The notes beneath the pieces were generated by a model. The model searched no databases and was not told where the DNA came from. It saw only the letters and a program-made list of their open reading frames with translations. From contig CAVSCX010000006.1 of the NCBI GenBank assembly GCA_963726615.1, positions 124,001 through 188,000 of the forward strand: a DNA stretch of 64,000 nt, in the 5' to 3' direction. Each line of letters begins with the position of its first letter. The first letter of the stretch is position 1. Below, one piece after another: positions 7,838-16,609 of this stretch. Source of the stretch: CAWDZK01 sp963726615 (lineage in GTDB: Bacteria > Actinomycetota > Actinomycetes > JACCUZ01). The position numbers were made by a program, and so were the translations under genes.

Positions 7838-8712
7838 CGGCCGGCCCGGAGGTCGCGCTGGAGGTGGTCGCGACCGGTCCTCTCACCACAGTGCAGGACC
7901 TCGGCCGGCCCGGCCTTGCGGCCCTGGGTGTCAGCCCGTCCGGCGCGGCCGACCGGGCGGGCGCCCGCCGGGCCAACGCCCTGGTTGCCAACCCGGCGTC
8001 GGCGGCGGTGCTCGAGGTGACGCTCGGCGGTCTGCGGCTGGTGGCCCGCGGCGACTGCGAGGTCGCCGTCGCCGGAGCGGCGGCGCCTGTCGACGTCGAC
8101 GGTGCCGGCGTCGACGTCACAGGCGGCCCGGTCCGGCTGGTCTCCGGCTCGACGCTGCGACTCGGGCGGCCGGCGGTCGGCGTGCGGACCTACGTCGCGG
8201 TGCGCGGCGGCTTCGCCGTGCCGACCGTGCTGGGCTCCTGCTCCACCGACCTGCTGTCCGGGCTCGGCCCGCTGCCGCTGCGCCGCGGCGACGTCCTGCG
8301 TGTCGGCGACGTCGCCCCGGCCGCCCACGGCGTGCCCGCTGCCGTCGCCGCGTCCGCCGACCTCGTCCTGCCCGTTCTGCCGGGGCCGCGGCTCGACCTG
8401 TTCGGCGCCGGCGCCTTCCGGCGGTTGCTCGCCGCGCCGTACCTCGTGACTCAGGACTGCAACCGGGTCGCGCTACGGCTCCAGGGCGACGCGCTGCACC
8501 GCGCCGTCGGCGGAGAGCTCGCGAGCGAGGGGCTCGTCCGTGGCGCGGTGCAGGTGCCGCCGTCGGGGCAGCCGGTGATGTTCCTGGCCGACCACCCGGT
8601 CACCGGCGGCTACCCGGTGGTCGCGGTGGTCCCCGATGCCTCGACCGACCTCGCGGCACAGGCCCGTCCCGGCAGCCGGATCACGTTCCGCGAGATCGCC
8701 GCACGTCGCTAG
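7834..8712 (+). CDS. pxpC: 5-oxoprolinase subunit C (KipA-like)
   Basis: A 292-residue carboxyltransferase domain 2 (KipA/PxpC) protein. Visible signatures are TVQDLGRPGLAALGVSPSGAADR near the N-terminus, VAVRGGFAVPTVLGSCSTDLLSG in the centre and PPSGQPVMFLADHPVTGGYPVVA near the C-terminus. It is the third gene of the coupled pxpABC set. Its stop codon TAG is also the first three bases of the TAGCCT promoter box of lysA, so the two genes are packed as tightly as possible while keeping separate promoters. Confidence 0.92.
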   Translation: MTAGPEVALEVVATGPLTTVQDLGRPGLAALGVSPSGAADRAGARRANALVANPASAAVLEVTLGGLRLVARGDCEVAVAGAAAPVDVDGAGVDVTGGPVRLVSGSTLRLGRPAVGVRTYVAVRGGFAVPTVLGSCSTDLLSGLGPLPLRRGDVLRVGDVAPAAHGVPAAVAASADLVLPVLPGPRLDLFGAGAFRRLLAAPYLVTQDCNRVALRLQGDALHRAVGGELASEGLVRGAVQVPPSGQPVMFLADHPVTGGYPVVAVVPDASTDLAAQARPGSRITFREIAARR

Positions 8713-8715
8713 CCT
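8710..8715 (+). promoter_or_regulatory. -10 box (TAGCCT), leaderless start of lysA
   Basis: TAGCCT begins with the pxpC stop codon and ends 6 nt before the lysA ATG. No ribosome binding site is present. Confidence 0.55.
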
Positions 8716-8721
8716 CGCCGG

Positions 8722-10104
8722 ATGCGTGTCCACCCGGCCGGACCGAGGTCCGGCGAGCTCGCTCACGAGGGGTTGCACGGTGGGCCACCCGACGACCTCG
8801 GCGCCCTCGACCCCGACGTCTGGCCGCTCGGACTGTCGCGCTCAGCCGACGGCCACCTCCTGCTGCGCGGGCACGACGTCCGCGCCCTGGTGGCGGAGCA
8901 CGGCAGCCCGGCGTTCCTGTTGGACGAGGCCGACCTGCGGCGGCGGTGCCGTGACTACCGGGACGCGTTCGGCGGCGCGATGGTCTTCTACGCGGCCAAG
9001 GCGTTCCTCAGCACCGCTGTCGCGCGCTGGGTCGAGGAGGAGGGCCTCGGCCTCGACGTGTGTACCGGTGGCGAGCTCGCGGTCGCGGTGCGCGTCGGAT
9101 TCCCCGGTGACCGGCTGCTGCTGCACGGCAACAACAAGTCGGTGGCCGAGCTGACCGCCGCCCTCGATGCCGGCGTCGGGCGGGTGGTGGTCGACTCACT
9201 CGTCGAGGTCGAGCGGCTGAGCGCGCTCTGCGTCGAGCGCGGCACCACCCAGCCGGTCTTGGTCCGCGCCACCGTCGGCGTCGAGGCGCACACCCACGAG
9301 TTCATCGCGACCGCGCACGAGGACCAGAAGTTCGGGTTCTCCCTCGCCGGCGGTGACGCCCTCGCCGCCGTACGCCGCGTGCACGACGCCCCTGGCCTCG
9401 AGCTCGTGGGTCTGCACTCGCACATCGGCTCGCAGATCTTCGACACGGGGGGCTTCGAGGTCGCGGCGCACCGGGTCGTCGGGCTGCTCGCCGAGGTCAA
9501 TGAGGAGATCGGCGTCGAGCTGCCCGAGCTGAACCTCGGCGGCGGCCTCGGCATCGCGTACACCAGCGCCGACGACCCGGCCGACGTCGCGGAGATGGGC
9601 CGTTCGCTCCGGGCGATCGTCGAGCGCGAGTGCGCCGCGGCCGGTCTCGCCGTCCCCGCGCTGGCGATCGAGCCCGGCCGCGGCATCGTCGGGCCGGGCA
9701 CCCTGACGGTCTACGAGGTCGGCACCGTCAAGCCAGTGGAGGGCGTGCGGACCTTCGTGTCGGTGGACGGCGGCATGAGCGACAACATCCGCACCGCTCT
9801 GTACGACGCCGACTACACGGTCGTCCTCGCCAACCGCGCCTCGGCGGCGCCGCCGATGCTGGCCCGGGTCGTGGGCAAGCACTGCGAGAGCGGCGACGTC
9901 GTCGTCAAGGACGCCTGGCTGCCCGCCGACCTGGCGCCGGGCGACCTGCTCGCCGTGGCCGCCACCGGGGCGTACTGCCGGTCGATGGCCTCGACGTACA
10001 ACCACCTGCCGCGCCCACCGGTGGTGGCCGTCGACGAGGCCGGCAGCCGGGTCATCCTCCGCCGCGAGACCGTCGACGACCTGCTCGCCCTCGACCTCGG
10101 CTGA
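8722..10104 (+). CDS. lysA: Diaminopimelate decarboxylase
   Basis: A 460-residue PLP enzyme that decarboxylates meso-diaminopimelate to L-lysine, the last step of lysine synthesis. The N-terminal alpha/beta barrel holds the PLP lysine K93 in FYAAKAFLS, plus the LHSHIGSQI and GGGLGIAY motifs. The C-terminal beta domain has AIEPGRGIVGPG, SVDGGMSDNIRTALY and the substrate-binding Cys-Glu pair in KHCESGDVV. A TAGCCT box 6 nt before the ATG indicates a leaderless message. It is followed, after a 204-base gap with a large palindrome, by the threonine genes, which draw on the same aspartate-semialdehyde pool. Confidence 0.96.
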   Translation: MRVHPAGPRSGELAHEGLHGGPPDDLGALDPDVWPLGLSRSADGHLLLRGHDVRALVAEHGSPAFLLDEADLRRRCRDYRDAFGGAMVFYAAKAFLSTAVARWVEEEGLGLDVCTGGELAVAVRVGFPGDRLLLHGNNKSVAELTAALDAGVGRVVVDSLVEVERLSALCVERGTTQPVLVRATVGVEAHTHEFIATAHEDQKFGFSLAGGDALAAVRRVHDAPGLELVGLHSHIGSQIFDTGGFEVAAHRVVGLLAEVNEEIGVELPELNLGGGLGIAYTSADDPADVAEMGRSLRAIVERECAAAGLAVPALAIEPGRGIVGPGTLTVYEVGTVKPVEGVRTFVSVDGGMSDNIRTALYDADYTVVLANRASAAPPMLARVVGKHCESGDVVVKDAWLPADLAPGDLLAVAATGAYCRSMASTYNHLPRPPVVAVDEAGSRVILRRETVDDLLALDLG

Positions 10105-10157
10105 CCACCCGGCCCCTCCCCCCCCCGGCAGCACGACCGGGCTCACCCCGAACAAGA

Positions 10158-10227
10158 TCGTTTGCGACCTGGTTCCCCGACACGCCGGGCGTAGCCTCGG
10201 CGGGTCGGGGACCAAGGTCGCAAACGA
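10158..10227. repeat. Large intergenic palindrome, 24-nt arms
   Basis: The arms at 10158-10181 and 10204-10227 are inverted copies. They match over TCGTTTGCGACCT at one end and CCCCGAC at the other, with a one-base slip between. The 22-nt loop can pair further (CCG/CGG). It sits between lysA and hom, which read the same way. It could be a terminator of lysA or a dispersed REP-like element. The rest of 10105-10308 shows nothing else except the hom promoter. Confidence 0.6.
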
Positions 10228-10295
10228 CGTTCCTGGGGTGGGCGCGCGCGGGGACCGGATCCCGGTCATGCGCGGGTCCGGCCGGGTGGGTCTGA

Positions 10296-10301
10296 CAGGC
10301 T
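10296..10301 (+). promoter_or_regulatory. Candidate -10 box (CAGGCT) of hom
   Basis: CAGGCT lies 7 nt before the hom ATG. It is a weaker match to the TAGNNT boxes but has the leaderless spacing, and no ribosome binding site is present. Confidence 0.35.
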
Positions 10302-10308
10302 GGGACGC

Positions 10309-11604
10309 ATGGGACAGGCGCTTCGGGTCGCGCTGCTGGGGTGCGGCACCGTCGGCAGCGAGGTGGCCCGGCTGCTCACCACGCACGCCGACGACCTGGC
10401 CGCCCGGGTCGGGCGCCCGCTCGAGCTCGTCGGCATCGCCGTCCGCCGGACGGCCCGTGACCGAGGGGACCTGCCGGTCGACCCAGCACTGTTCACGACC
10501 GACGCGGAGTCCCTCGCCACCCGCGAGGACGTCGACGTCGTCGTCGAGGTCATCGGCGGGATCGAGCCGGCGCGGAGCCTGATCCTCGGGGCGCTCGAGG
10601 CGGGTGCCTCGGTGGTCACGGCGAACAAGGCGCTGCTCGCCGAGGACGGCGCGACGCTGTTCGAGGCGGCCGAGAAGCACCGACGCGACCTGTACTACGA
10701 GGCGGCGGTCGCCGGGGCCATCCCGCTGCTGCGCCCGCTTCGCGAGTCGCTCGCCGGCGACCGGGTACGACGGGTGATGGGCATCGTCAACGGCACCACC
10801 AACTACATCCTCACCCGGATGACCGAGAGCGGTGCGAGCTTCACCGATGCCCTCGAGGAGGCCCAGGCACTGGGCTACGCCGAGGCCGACCCGACCGCTG
10901 ACGTCGAGGCGTTCGACGCTGCCGCCAAGGCAGCGATCCTCGCCGCCCTCGCGTTCCACACCAGGGTCACCGCCGCGGACGTGCACCGCGAGGGCATGAC
11001 CGCGGTCACCAGCGCCGACGTCGCCAGCGCACGGGCGATGGGATGCGTGGTCAAGCTGCTGGCGATCGCCGAGATGTCCGCCGACGGCACCAGCGTCGGT
11101 GTCCGCGCGCACCCGGCGATGATCCCCTTGACGCATCCGCTGGCAGCGGTGCGGGAGGCGTTCAACGCCGTGTTCGTGGAGTGCGAGGCGGCCGGCGAGC
11201 TGATGTTCTACGGCCGCGGCGCCGGCGGCTCGCCCACGGCGAGCGCCGTCCTGGGCGACATCGTCGCGGTGGCCCGGCACAAGGTCTCCGGCGGCCGGGG
11301 GCCGGGCGAGTCGTCCTACGCCGACCTGCGCCTGCGCCCCATCGGCGAGACCGTGACGCGCTACCACGTGAGCCTCGACGTGGCCGACCGCTCCGGCGTG
11401 CTCGCCCAGGTCGCCACCGCCTTCGCCGGACACGGCGTGTCGATCGAGACGGTCCGCCAGGAGAAGCACGGCGAGGACGACGCGGTGCTGGTCATCGTCA
11501 CTCACGACGCCACCGACGCCGCGTTGTCCTCGACGGTCGAGTCGCTGCGCGGTCTCGACGTCGTCCGCCGGGTGCTCAGCGTCATGCGGGTCGAGGGCCG
11601 CTGA
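10309..11604 (+). CDS. hom: Homoserine dehydrogenase
   Basis: A 431-residue NAD(P)-dependent enzyme reducing aspartate semialdehyde to homoserine, the branch point to threonine and methionine. It has the Rossmann motif GCGTVGSEVA near the N-terminus, TANKALLAE, the catalytic-domain segment YYEAAVAGAIPLL, the GIVNGTTNYIL motif, and a C-terminal ACT domain (from YHVSLDVADRSGVLAQVA, about residue 353) that normally gives feedback control by threonine. Length is typical of the monofunctional Gram-positive form without aspartokinase. The stop is two bases before thrC, so hom-thrC-thrB form one operon. Confidence 0.96.
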   Translation: MGQALRVALLGCGTVGSEVARLLTTHADDLAARVGRPLELVGIAVRRTARDRGDLPVDPALFTTDAESLATREDVDVVVEVIGGIEPARSLILGALEAGASVVTANKALLAEDGATLFEAAEKHRRDLYYEAAVAGAIPLLRPLRESLAGDRVRRVMGIVNGTTNYILTRMTESGASFTDALEEAQALGYAEADPTADVEAFDAAAKAAILAALAFHTRVTAADVHREGMTAVTSADVASARAMGCVVKLLAIAEMSADGTSVGVRAHPAMIPLTHPLAAVREAFNAVFVECEAAGELMFYGRGAGGSPTASAVLGDIVAVARHKVSGGRGPGESSYADLRLRPIGETVTRYHVSLDVADRSGVLAQVATAFAGHGVSIETVRQEKHGEDDAVLVIVTHDATDAALSSTVESLRGLDVVRRVLSVMRVEGR

Positions 11605-11606
11605 CC

Positions 11607-12671
11607 ATGGCGCTTGTCTGGCACGGTGTCATCGCGGAGTACGCAGACCGGATGCCGGTCGGGCCGCGCACGCCGGTGATCAGCCTGGGTGAGGGCGGCA
11701 CGCCTCTGGTCCGCGCCCACCACCTGTCCGGGCTGACGGGCTGCGACGTCCACCTCAAGGTCGAAGGCGCCAACCCGACCGGCTCCTTCAAGGACCGCGG
11801 GATGACGGTGGCGATCTCCAAGGCGGTCGAGGAGGGCGCCACGGCGGTCATCTGCGCCTCCACCGGCAACACAAGCGCGTCGGCGGCTGCGTACGCCGCC
11901 AAGGCCGGCCTCGACTGCGTCGTGCTCGTGCCGCACGGCCGGATCGCCGCCGGCAAGCTCGCGCAGGCCATCGTGCACGGATCGCGGCTCCTGCAGGTGG
12001 AGGGCGGGTTCGACGACTGCCTGCGGCTGGCACGCGGGCTGGCCGACGAGCTGCCGGTGTCACTCGTCAACTCCGTCAACGACAACCGCATCCAGGGCCA
12101 GAAGTCGGCCGCGTTCGAGGTCGTGGACGCGCTCGGCCGCGCCCCGGACGTGCACTGCCTGCCCGTCGGCAACGCGGGCAACATCACGGCGTACTGGCGC
12201 GGCTACGTCGAGTACGCCGCCGACGGGCTGTGCGGCCGGCCGCGCATGTGGGGCTTCCAGGCCGAGGGTGCGGCGCCGATCGTGCGCGGCGAGCGGGTTG
12301 CCGACCCGGAGACCGTCGCGACCGCGATCCGCATCGGCGACCCGGCATCCTGGGCCGGTGCCGTCGCCGCTCGGGAGGAGTCGGGTGGGCGCATCGACGC
12401 CGTCAGCGACCACGCGATCCTGGCCGCCCAGAGGCTGCTGTCCACGCGGGAGGGTGTCTTCGTCGAGCCGGCCAGCGCCGCATCGGTGGCCGGCCTGCTC
12501 CAGTGCCACGAGCAGGGTGTGCTCGATCCGGGCCTGCAGGTGGTCTGCACGGTCACCGGCAACGGGCTCAAGGACACCGAGACCGCGCTGCGCGAGGTCA
12601 CGGTCGACACGACCACCGTGGCCGCCGACGTCCGCGCCGCCGCGGCCGTGCTCGGGCTGCTGCCGGCATGA
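11607..12671 (+). CDS. thrC: Threonine synthase
   Basis: A 354-residue PLP enzyme converting O-phosphohomoserine to threonine. The PLP lysine is K62 in PTGSFKDRGM; CASTGNTSASAAAYAA is the phosphate/substrate loop and VGNAGNITAYW binds cofactor phosphate. It is the short class of threonine synthase found in actinobacteria. I start at the ATG at 11607 because the N-terminus MALVWHGVIAEYADRMP matches family members. The TGA overlaps the thrB ATG, so the two are coupled. Confidence 0.95.
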   Translation: MALVWHGVIAEYADRMPVGPRTPVISLGEGGTPLVRAHHLSGLTGCDVHLKVEGANPTGSFKDRGMTVAISKAVEEGATAVICASTGNTSASAAAYAAKAGLDCVVLVPHGRIAAGKLAQAIVHGSRLLQVEGGFDDCLRLARGLADELPVSLVNSVNDNRIQGQKSAAFEVVDALGRAPDVHCLPVGNAGNITAYWRGYVEYAADGLCGRPRMWGFQAEGAAPIVRGERVADPETVATAIRIGDPASWAGAVAAREESGGRIDAVSDHAILAAQRLLSTREGVFVEPASAASVAGLLQCHEQGVLDPGLQVVCTVTGNGLKDTETALREVTVDTTTVAADVRAAAAVLGLLPA

Positions 12672-13591
12672 CCGTCCCCACCGGACAGGTCACCGTCCGC
12701 GTGCCCGCGACGAGCGCCAACCTCGGGCCGGGCTTCGACTGCCTCGGGCTCGCCCTCGACCTGCAGGACGAGGTCGTGGTCACCGCCGGGCGCCCCCCGG
12801 CGGCCGGGGCCGGCTCCGGCGTCGAGATCACCGTCACGGGCGAGGGCGACGGTGCGGTCCCGACCGATGCCACCCACCTCGTCGTACGGGCCGTGCACGC
12901 GGCGTTCGAAGCCCTCGGTGAGCCGCACGTCTCGCTGCAACTGCACTGCACCAACCGGGTGCCGCACGGCCGCGGCCTCGGCTCCTCGGCCGCGGCTGTC
13001 GTCGCCGGCCTGCTGGCCGGCCGGGCGCTGGTCGCGGACGGCCCCGACCGCCTCGACGACGACGCAGTGCTCGCGCTGGCCACCGCGATGGAGGGGCACC
13101 CCGACAACGCGGCCGCCGCGCTGCTCGGCGGCCTGACACTCGCCTGGTCCGGCCCGGCAACCGTGCACGCCGTCCGGCTCGAGCCGCGGGCCGACCTGAC
13201 GGCGACGGTGCTCGTGCCCGACCTGCAGCTCTCCACCGAGACCGCCCGCGGGCTGCTGCCTGCGACTGTCAGCCACGCCGACGCCGCCTTCAGCGCGGGG
13301 CGCGCCGCGCTGCTCGTAGCTGCCCTGACCGGCGCGACCCCCACCGACGGTGTCCTGCTGGCTGCCACCGAGGACCGGCTGCACCAGGCCCAGCGCGCGC
13401 CCGCCATGCCGGCCACGGCGCGGCTGCTCGGCGAGCTGCGCGCAGAGGGCCGGGCCGCGGTGGTGTCCGGCGCCGGGCCGACGGTGCTCGTCCTGGACCA
13501 GGGCGAGCCCGCGCCGCTGTCGGCGCCGCCCGGCTGGCGGGTGCTGCCACTCACGGTCGCCCGGCTCGGTGCCACGGTGGTCCGGGGCTGA
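12668..13591 (+). CDS. thrB: Homoserine kinase
   Basis: A 307-residue GHMP-superfamily kinase that phosphorylates homoserine to give the ThrC substrate. It has the N-terminal VPATSANLGPGFDCLGLAL motif, the ATP-binding loop PHGRGLGSSAAAVVAG near residue 99 and the C-terminal GAGPTVLVLD motif. It starts at the ATGA overlap with thrC. It ends the hom-thrC-thrB operon; the rho promoter region follows. Confidence 0.95.
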   Translation: MTVPTGQVTVRVPATSANLGPGFDCLGLALDLQDEVVVTAGRPPAAGAGSGVEITVTGEGDGAVPTDATHLVVRAVHAAFEALGEPHVSLQLHCTNRVPHGRGLGSSAAAVVAGLLAGRALVADGPDRLDDDAVLALATAMEGHPDNAAAALLGGLTLAWSGPATVHAVRLEPRADLTATVLVPDLQLSTETARGLLPATVSHADAAFSAGRAALLVAALTGATPTDGVLLAATEDRLHQAQRAPAMPATARLLGELRAEGRAAVVSGAGPTVLVLDQGEPAPLSAPPGWRVLPLTVARLGATVVRG

Positions 13592-13934
13592 CCGCACGGA
13601 ATCCGCGGGTCGGGAACGAACCCGGCGCCCATGGTGTTAGGCTCGGCAGCGCACCAGCAGCCACGGCACGTGGCCGGTGCCCCGCCACGATTTCCCGCCA
13701 CCGGCTCGTGTCCGGTGGCGGGAGTCCGACGTCGTACGACGACCGTGGCCATCCGTCGCCCACCCCCGGACCCCGGGGACGAGGTCGGAGGAGCCCGCGG
13801 GGGACGGCAGGGCAACCCGAGCGCGCAGTCGGCGGAACCTGGTGAGCGACCCACCTTTCCCGCGTCCCAGCAGCGGACGCAGCAGACCGACCGGAGCCGC
13901 CGTCGCGCGGCCCGTCGCCAGGAAGGACCACTCT
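13592..13934 (+). promoter_or_regulatory. Promoter and long structured leader of rho
   Basis: No gene is supported in these 343 bases. A promoter-like GTTAGGCT lies at 13636-13643, which would give a leader of about 285 nt before the GTG. GGGAAC at 13612-13617 stands exactly 18 nt before GTT, close to the GGAAT-N18-GTT pattern of SigR/SigH-type sigma factors. The leader contains a perfect 11-bp hairpin (CCCGCCACCGG, 13694-13704, pairing with 13712-13722, 7-nt loop). Long leaders with attenuation are known for rho in other bacteria, so autoregulation is plausible but not shown. Confidence 0.45.
13638..13643 (+). promoter_or_regulatory. Candidate -10 box (TAGGCT) of rho
   Basis: TAGGCT matches the other boxes of the window but lies about 290 nt before the rho start codon, so rho would have a long leader unlike the leaderless genes. 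Confidence 0.35.
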
Positions 13935-15845
13935 GTGTCCGACAGCACCGATCTCCTCGACGCGCCCTCCACAGGACCGTCCGGAGGCACGACCGCCGAG
14001 CAGCCGGCGCCCGCCGCCGGCAAGGCACCCGCCCGCAAGCGCCCCGCCGGCCTGTCCGGCATGGTGCTCGCCGAGCTGCAAGGGCTGGCCGGCGAGCTGG
14101 GCATCAGCGGCACGACCAAGATGCGCAAGGGCCAGCTGATCGAGGCCATCAAGGAGCGCCAGGCCGGGTCGTCCGACGCCGGCCGCGGCGACGGCGAGGG
14201 ACGCGCGGCCGGCGGCACGGCGCCCCGGGCCCGGCGGGAGCGCTCCGACCGGGGCAGCCGCAACAGCTCGACGGAGAAGGGCGCCGCCGACTCCGCGCCG
14301 GCCCGTCCCGACCCCGAGGAGCGGGACGACCGGCCCGACCGGCAGGCCCGTAGCGGCCGGGACCAGCGCGACCCGCGCGACACCAGGGACGAGGGCGGCG
14401 ACCGGCAGCGCGACCGGGGCGACCGTCCCGAGCGGCAGCGCGACCGCACCCAGACCCAGCAGGGGGAGCGCAACCAGCCGCGCAACCAGAACCCGCAAGG
14501 GGAGCACGGCCAGGGCCGCACCCAGGGTCAGCAGGCTGCCGGTCAGAACGAGGACGACTTCGACGACCGCGGGGGGCGCGGCCGCCGTCGCGGCCGCTAC
14601 CGCGACCGCAACCGCAGCCGTCGTGGCGGCCGTGACGGCTTCGCCCCGCAGGACAACACAGAAGGCGGCCTGCCGGAGATCAGCGAGGACGATGTCCTCG
14701 TGCCGGTCGCGGGCATCCTCGACATCCGCGACAACTTCGCCTTCGTGCGCACCTCGGGCTACCTGCCCGGCTCCAACGACGTGTACGTCTCGCTGGCGCA
14801 GGTCCGCAAGGCGGGCCTGCGCAAGGGTGACGCCGTCACCGGCGCGGTCCGCCAGCCGCAGGAGGGCGAGCGCAAGGAGAAGTTCAACGCCCTGGTCCGC
14901 CTCGACAGCATCAACGGGACCGACCCGGAGCAGGCCCAGAACAGGGTCGAGTTCAGCAAGCTCACCCCGCTGTACCCGCAGGAGCGGCTGCGCCTCGAGA
15001 CCGAGCCGAGCCTGCTCACCACCCGGGTCATCGACCTCGTCGCGCCGATCGGCAAGGGCCAGCGTGGCCTGATCGTCTCGCCGTCGAAGTCGGGCAAGAC
15101 GATGGTCATGCAGGCGATCGCCAACGCCATCTCGACGAACAACCCCGAGGTGCACCTCATGGTCGTGCTCGTCGACGAGCGGCCCGAGGAGGTCACCGAC
15201 ATGGAGCGGGCGGTGAAGGGCGAGGTCATCTCCTCGACGTTCGACCGTCCCGCCGAGGACCACACCATCGTCGCCGAGCTGTCCATCGAGCGGGCCAAGC
15301 GCCTGGTCGAGCTCGGGCACGACGTCGTCATCCTGCTCGACGGCATCACCCGACTCGGCCGCGCGTACAACCTGGCTGCCCCGGCCAGTGGCCGGATCCT
15401 CTCCGGCGGTGTCGACTCCACCGCGCTCTACCCGCCGAAGCGGTTCTTCGGCGCCGCTCGCAACATCGAGAACGGCGGCTCGCTGACGATCCTCGCCACC
15501 GCGCTGGTCGAGACCGGGTCGCGGATGGACGAGGTGATCTTCGAGGAGTTCAAGGGCACCGGCAACATGGAGCTCAAGCTGGACCGCAGGCTCGCCGACA
15601 AGCGGATCTTCCCTGCCGTCGACGTCGATGCCTCGGGCACCCGGCGTGAGGACATCCTGATGGGCAAGGACGAGCTGCAGGTCGTCTGGAAGCTGCGTCG
15701 CGTCCTGCACGCCCTCGACACCGGGCAGGCGCTCGACCTGCTGCTGGACCGGATGAAGAAGACCAGCAGCAACGCCGAGTTCCTCCGGCAGGTCCAGCAG
15801 ACGATGCCGATGCCGGGCAACGGCGGCACCGGCGACGAGGCCTGA
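13935..15845 (+). CDS. rho: Transcription termination factor Rho
   Basis: A 636-residue hexameric RNA helicase that ends transcription. The GTG at 13935 has a strong Shine-Dalgarno sequence GGAAGG 8 nt upstream; an in-frame ATG at 13677 is rejected because its 86 extra residues lie in the structured leader. The N-terminus (SGMVLAELQGLAGELGISG) is the Rho N domain. A long Arg/Asp/Gln-rich low-complexity insertion follows, as in other actinobacterial Rho proteins. Next come the primary RNA-binding domain (ILDIRDNFAFVRTSGYLPG), Walker A SPSKSGKT, and VLVDERPEEVTDM with the Q and R loops in the C-terminal ATPase domain. Normally rpmE follows directly; here 8 kb intervene. Confidence 0.96.
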   Translation: MSDSTDLLDAPSTGPSGGTTAEQPAPAAGKAPARKRPAGLSGMVLAELQGLAGELGISGTTKMRKGQLIEAIKERQAGSSDAGRGDGEGRAAGGTAPRARRERSDRGSRNSSTEKGAADSAPARPDPEERDDRPDRQARSGRDQRDPRDTRDEGGDRQRDRGDRPERQRDRTQTQQGERNQPRNQNPQGEHGQGRTQGQQAAGQNEDDFDDRGGRGRRRGRYRDRNRSRRGGRDGFAPQDNTEGGLPEISEDDVLVPVAGILDIRDNFAFVRTSGYLPGSNDVYVSLAQVRKAGLRKGDAVTGAVRQPQEGERKEKFNALVRLDSINGTDPEQAQNRVEFSKLTPLYPQERLRLETEPSLLTTRVIDLVAPIGKGQRGLIVSPSKSGKTMVMQAIANAISTNNPEVHLMVVLVDERPEEVTDMERAVKGEVISSTFDRPAEDHTIVAELSIERAKRLVELGHDVVILLDGITRLGRAYNLAAPASGRILSGGVDSTALYPPKRFFGAARNIENGGSLTILATALVETGSRMDEVIFEEFKGTGNMELKLDRRLADKRIFPAVDVDASGTRREDILMGKDELQVVWKLRRVLHALDTGQALDLLLDRMKKTSSNAEFLRQVQQTMPMPGNGGTGDEA

Positions 15846-15871
15846 CCGCACCGGACGCACCGCCCCACCCG

Positions 15872-15901
15872 CTACGCCGCCCGCTCACCCGGGCGGCGTA
15901 G
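15872..15901 (+). terminator. Rho gene terminator hairpin
   Basis: A perfect 12-bp stem (CTACGCCGCCCG) with a 6-nt loop starts 27 nt after the rho stop. No U-tract follows. Confidence 0.75.
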
Positions 15902-16041
15902 TCCGTCCTGGCCCCCGCTCCAGCCCGTCCGGAGGATCCAGCCCGGGCACCCGCGCGCCGAAGAACTCTCCAGACCACCGGACCCCTGTCCGGGTGGCCC
16001 GGGTCGGACCTGGTCGGACTCGGACGGGCGAGAGGGACACT

Positions 16042-16569
16042 GTGACGCGAGCACGGACCACGACGACGACGTTCCGCTGGAGCGCCGTCCCGATGATGCT
16101 GCTCGTGGTGGCGGGGGCCCTGCTGACCGGCGCCCCCGGTGCCTCGGCCGCACTGGCCAAGGGGACAGTCACGGCGACTCCCCACTGCTACTTCCTCAAC
16201 TCGGACGGCTCCTACTCGGTCAACGTCAACGTCACGAACACCGACCCGGACCCGGTCACCATCAAGATCGGTGGCGAGAACAAGTTCAACCCCGGCGACG
16301 ACAACCAGGGCCAGCCGGACACCTTCGGCCCGGGCCTGACGGTCAACGCCGCCCAGGCGACGTTCAAGGCCAAGGACTGGGCCAAGGCCGAGTGGCGGCT
16401 CAACGGCATCGACTACGCCCTGACCACCACGACCGAGTGCTCGGTCACCTCGGTGACCGCCGAGGGCAACCTGCTCGCTGTGCTGGCCTTCAGCGTCCTG
16501 GTCACCGCTGGAGGCGCGGCCCTGATGGGCACCCGCCGGCGCCGCCGCTTCGCGCACGACATCGCCTGA
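16042..16569 (+). CDS. Secreted protein with exosortase-like C-terminal sorting tail (paralogue 1)
   Basis: This 175-residue protein is not a family I can name. It has an N-terminal signal peptide (hydrophobic residues 17-30, likely cleavage after GASA at 36) and an exported domain of about 105 residues with two cysteines (C49, C133) that could form a disulfide. It shares the pattern GQP..F.PG and W.L with its neighbour. The C-terminus is an AEGN motif (140-143), a hydrophobic helix LLAVLAFSVLVTAGGAALMG and then RRRRR, as in PEP-CTERM-like sorting signals. The GTG at 16042 has Shine-Dalgarno GAGAGGGA. Its own hairpin follows, so it is probably expressed more strongly than, or separately from, the operon behind it. 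The exosortase at 19929 is the likely partner. Confidence 0.72.
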   Translation: MTRARTTTTTFRWSAVPMMLLVVAGALLTGAPGASAALAKGTVTATPHCYFLNSDGSYSVNVNVTNTDPDPVTIKIGGENKFNPGDDNQGQPDTFGPGLTVNAAQATFKAKDWAKAEWRLNGIDYALTTTTECSVTSVTAEGNLLAVLAFSVLVTAGGAALMGTRRRRRFAHDIA

Positions 16570-16574
16570 GCCGT

Positions 16575-16609
16575 TAGCCCGACCGGGTGCCGGGCACCCG
16601 GTCGGGCTA
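16575..16609 (+). terminator. Terminator hairpin after paralogue 1
   Basis: A perfect 16-bp stem (TAGCCCGACCGGGTGC with its complement) and a 3-nt loop lie 6 nt after the stop codon. It separates paralogue 1 from the operon starting with paralogue 2. Confidence 0.75.

Noticed and set aside
9196..11505. Minus-strand frame of 769 codons
   Set aside because: It is antisense to lysA and hom, both certain genes; its codons mirror theirs.
13677..13934. 86-codon N-terminal extension of Rho
   Set aside because: The GTG at 13935 has a strong Shine-Dalgarno sequence and gives the family N-terminus; the extension covers a perfect hairpin in the leader.
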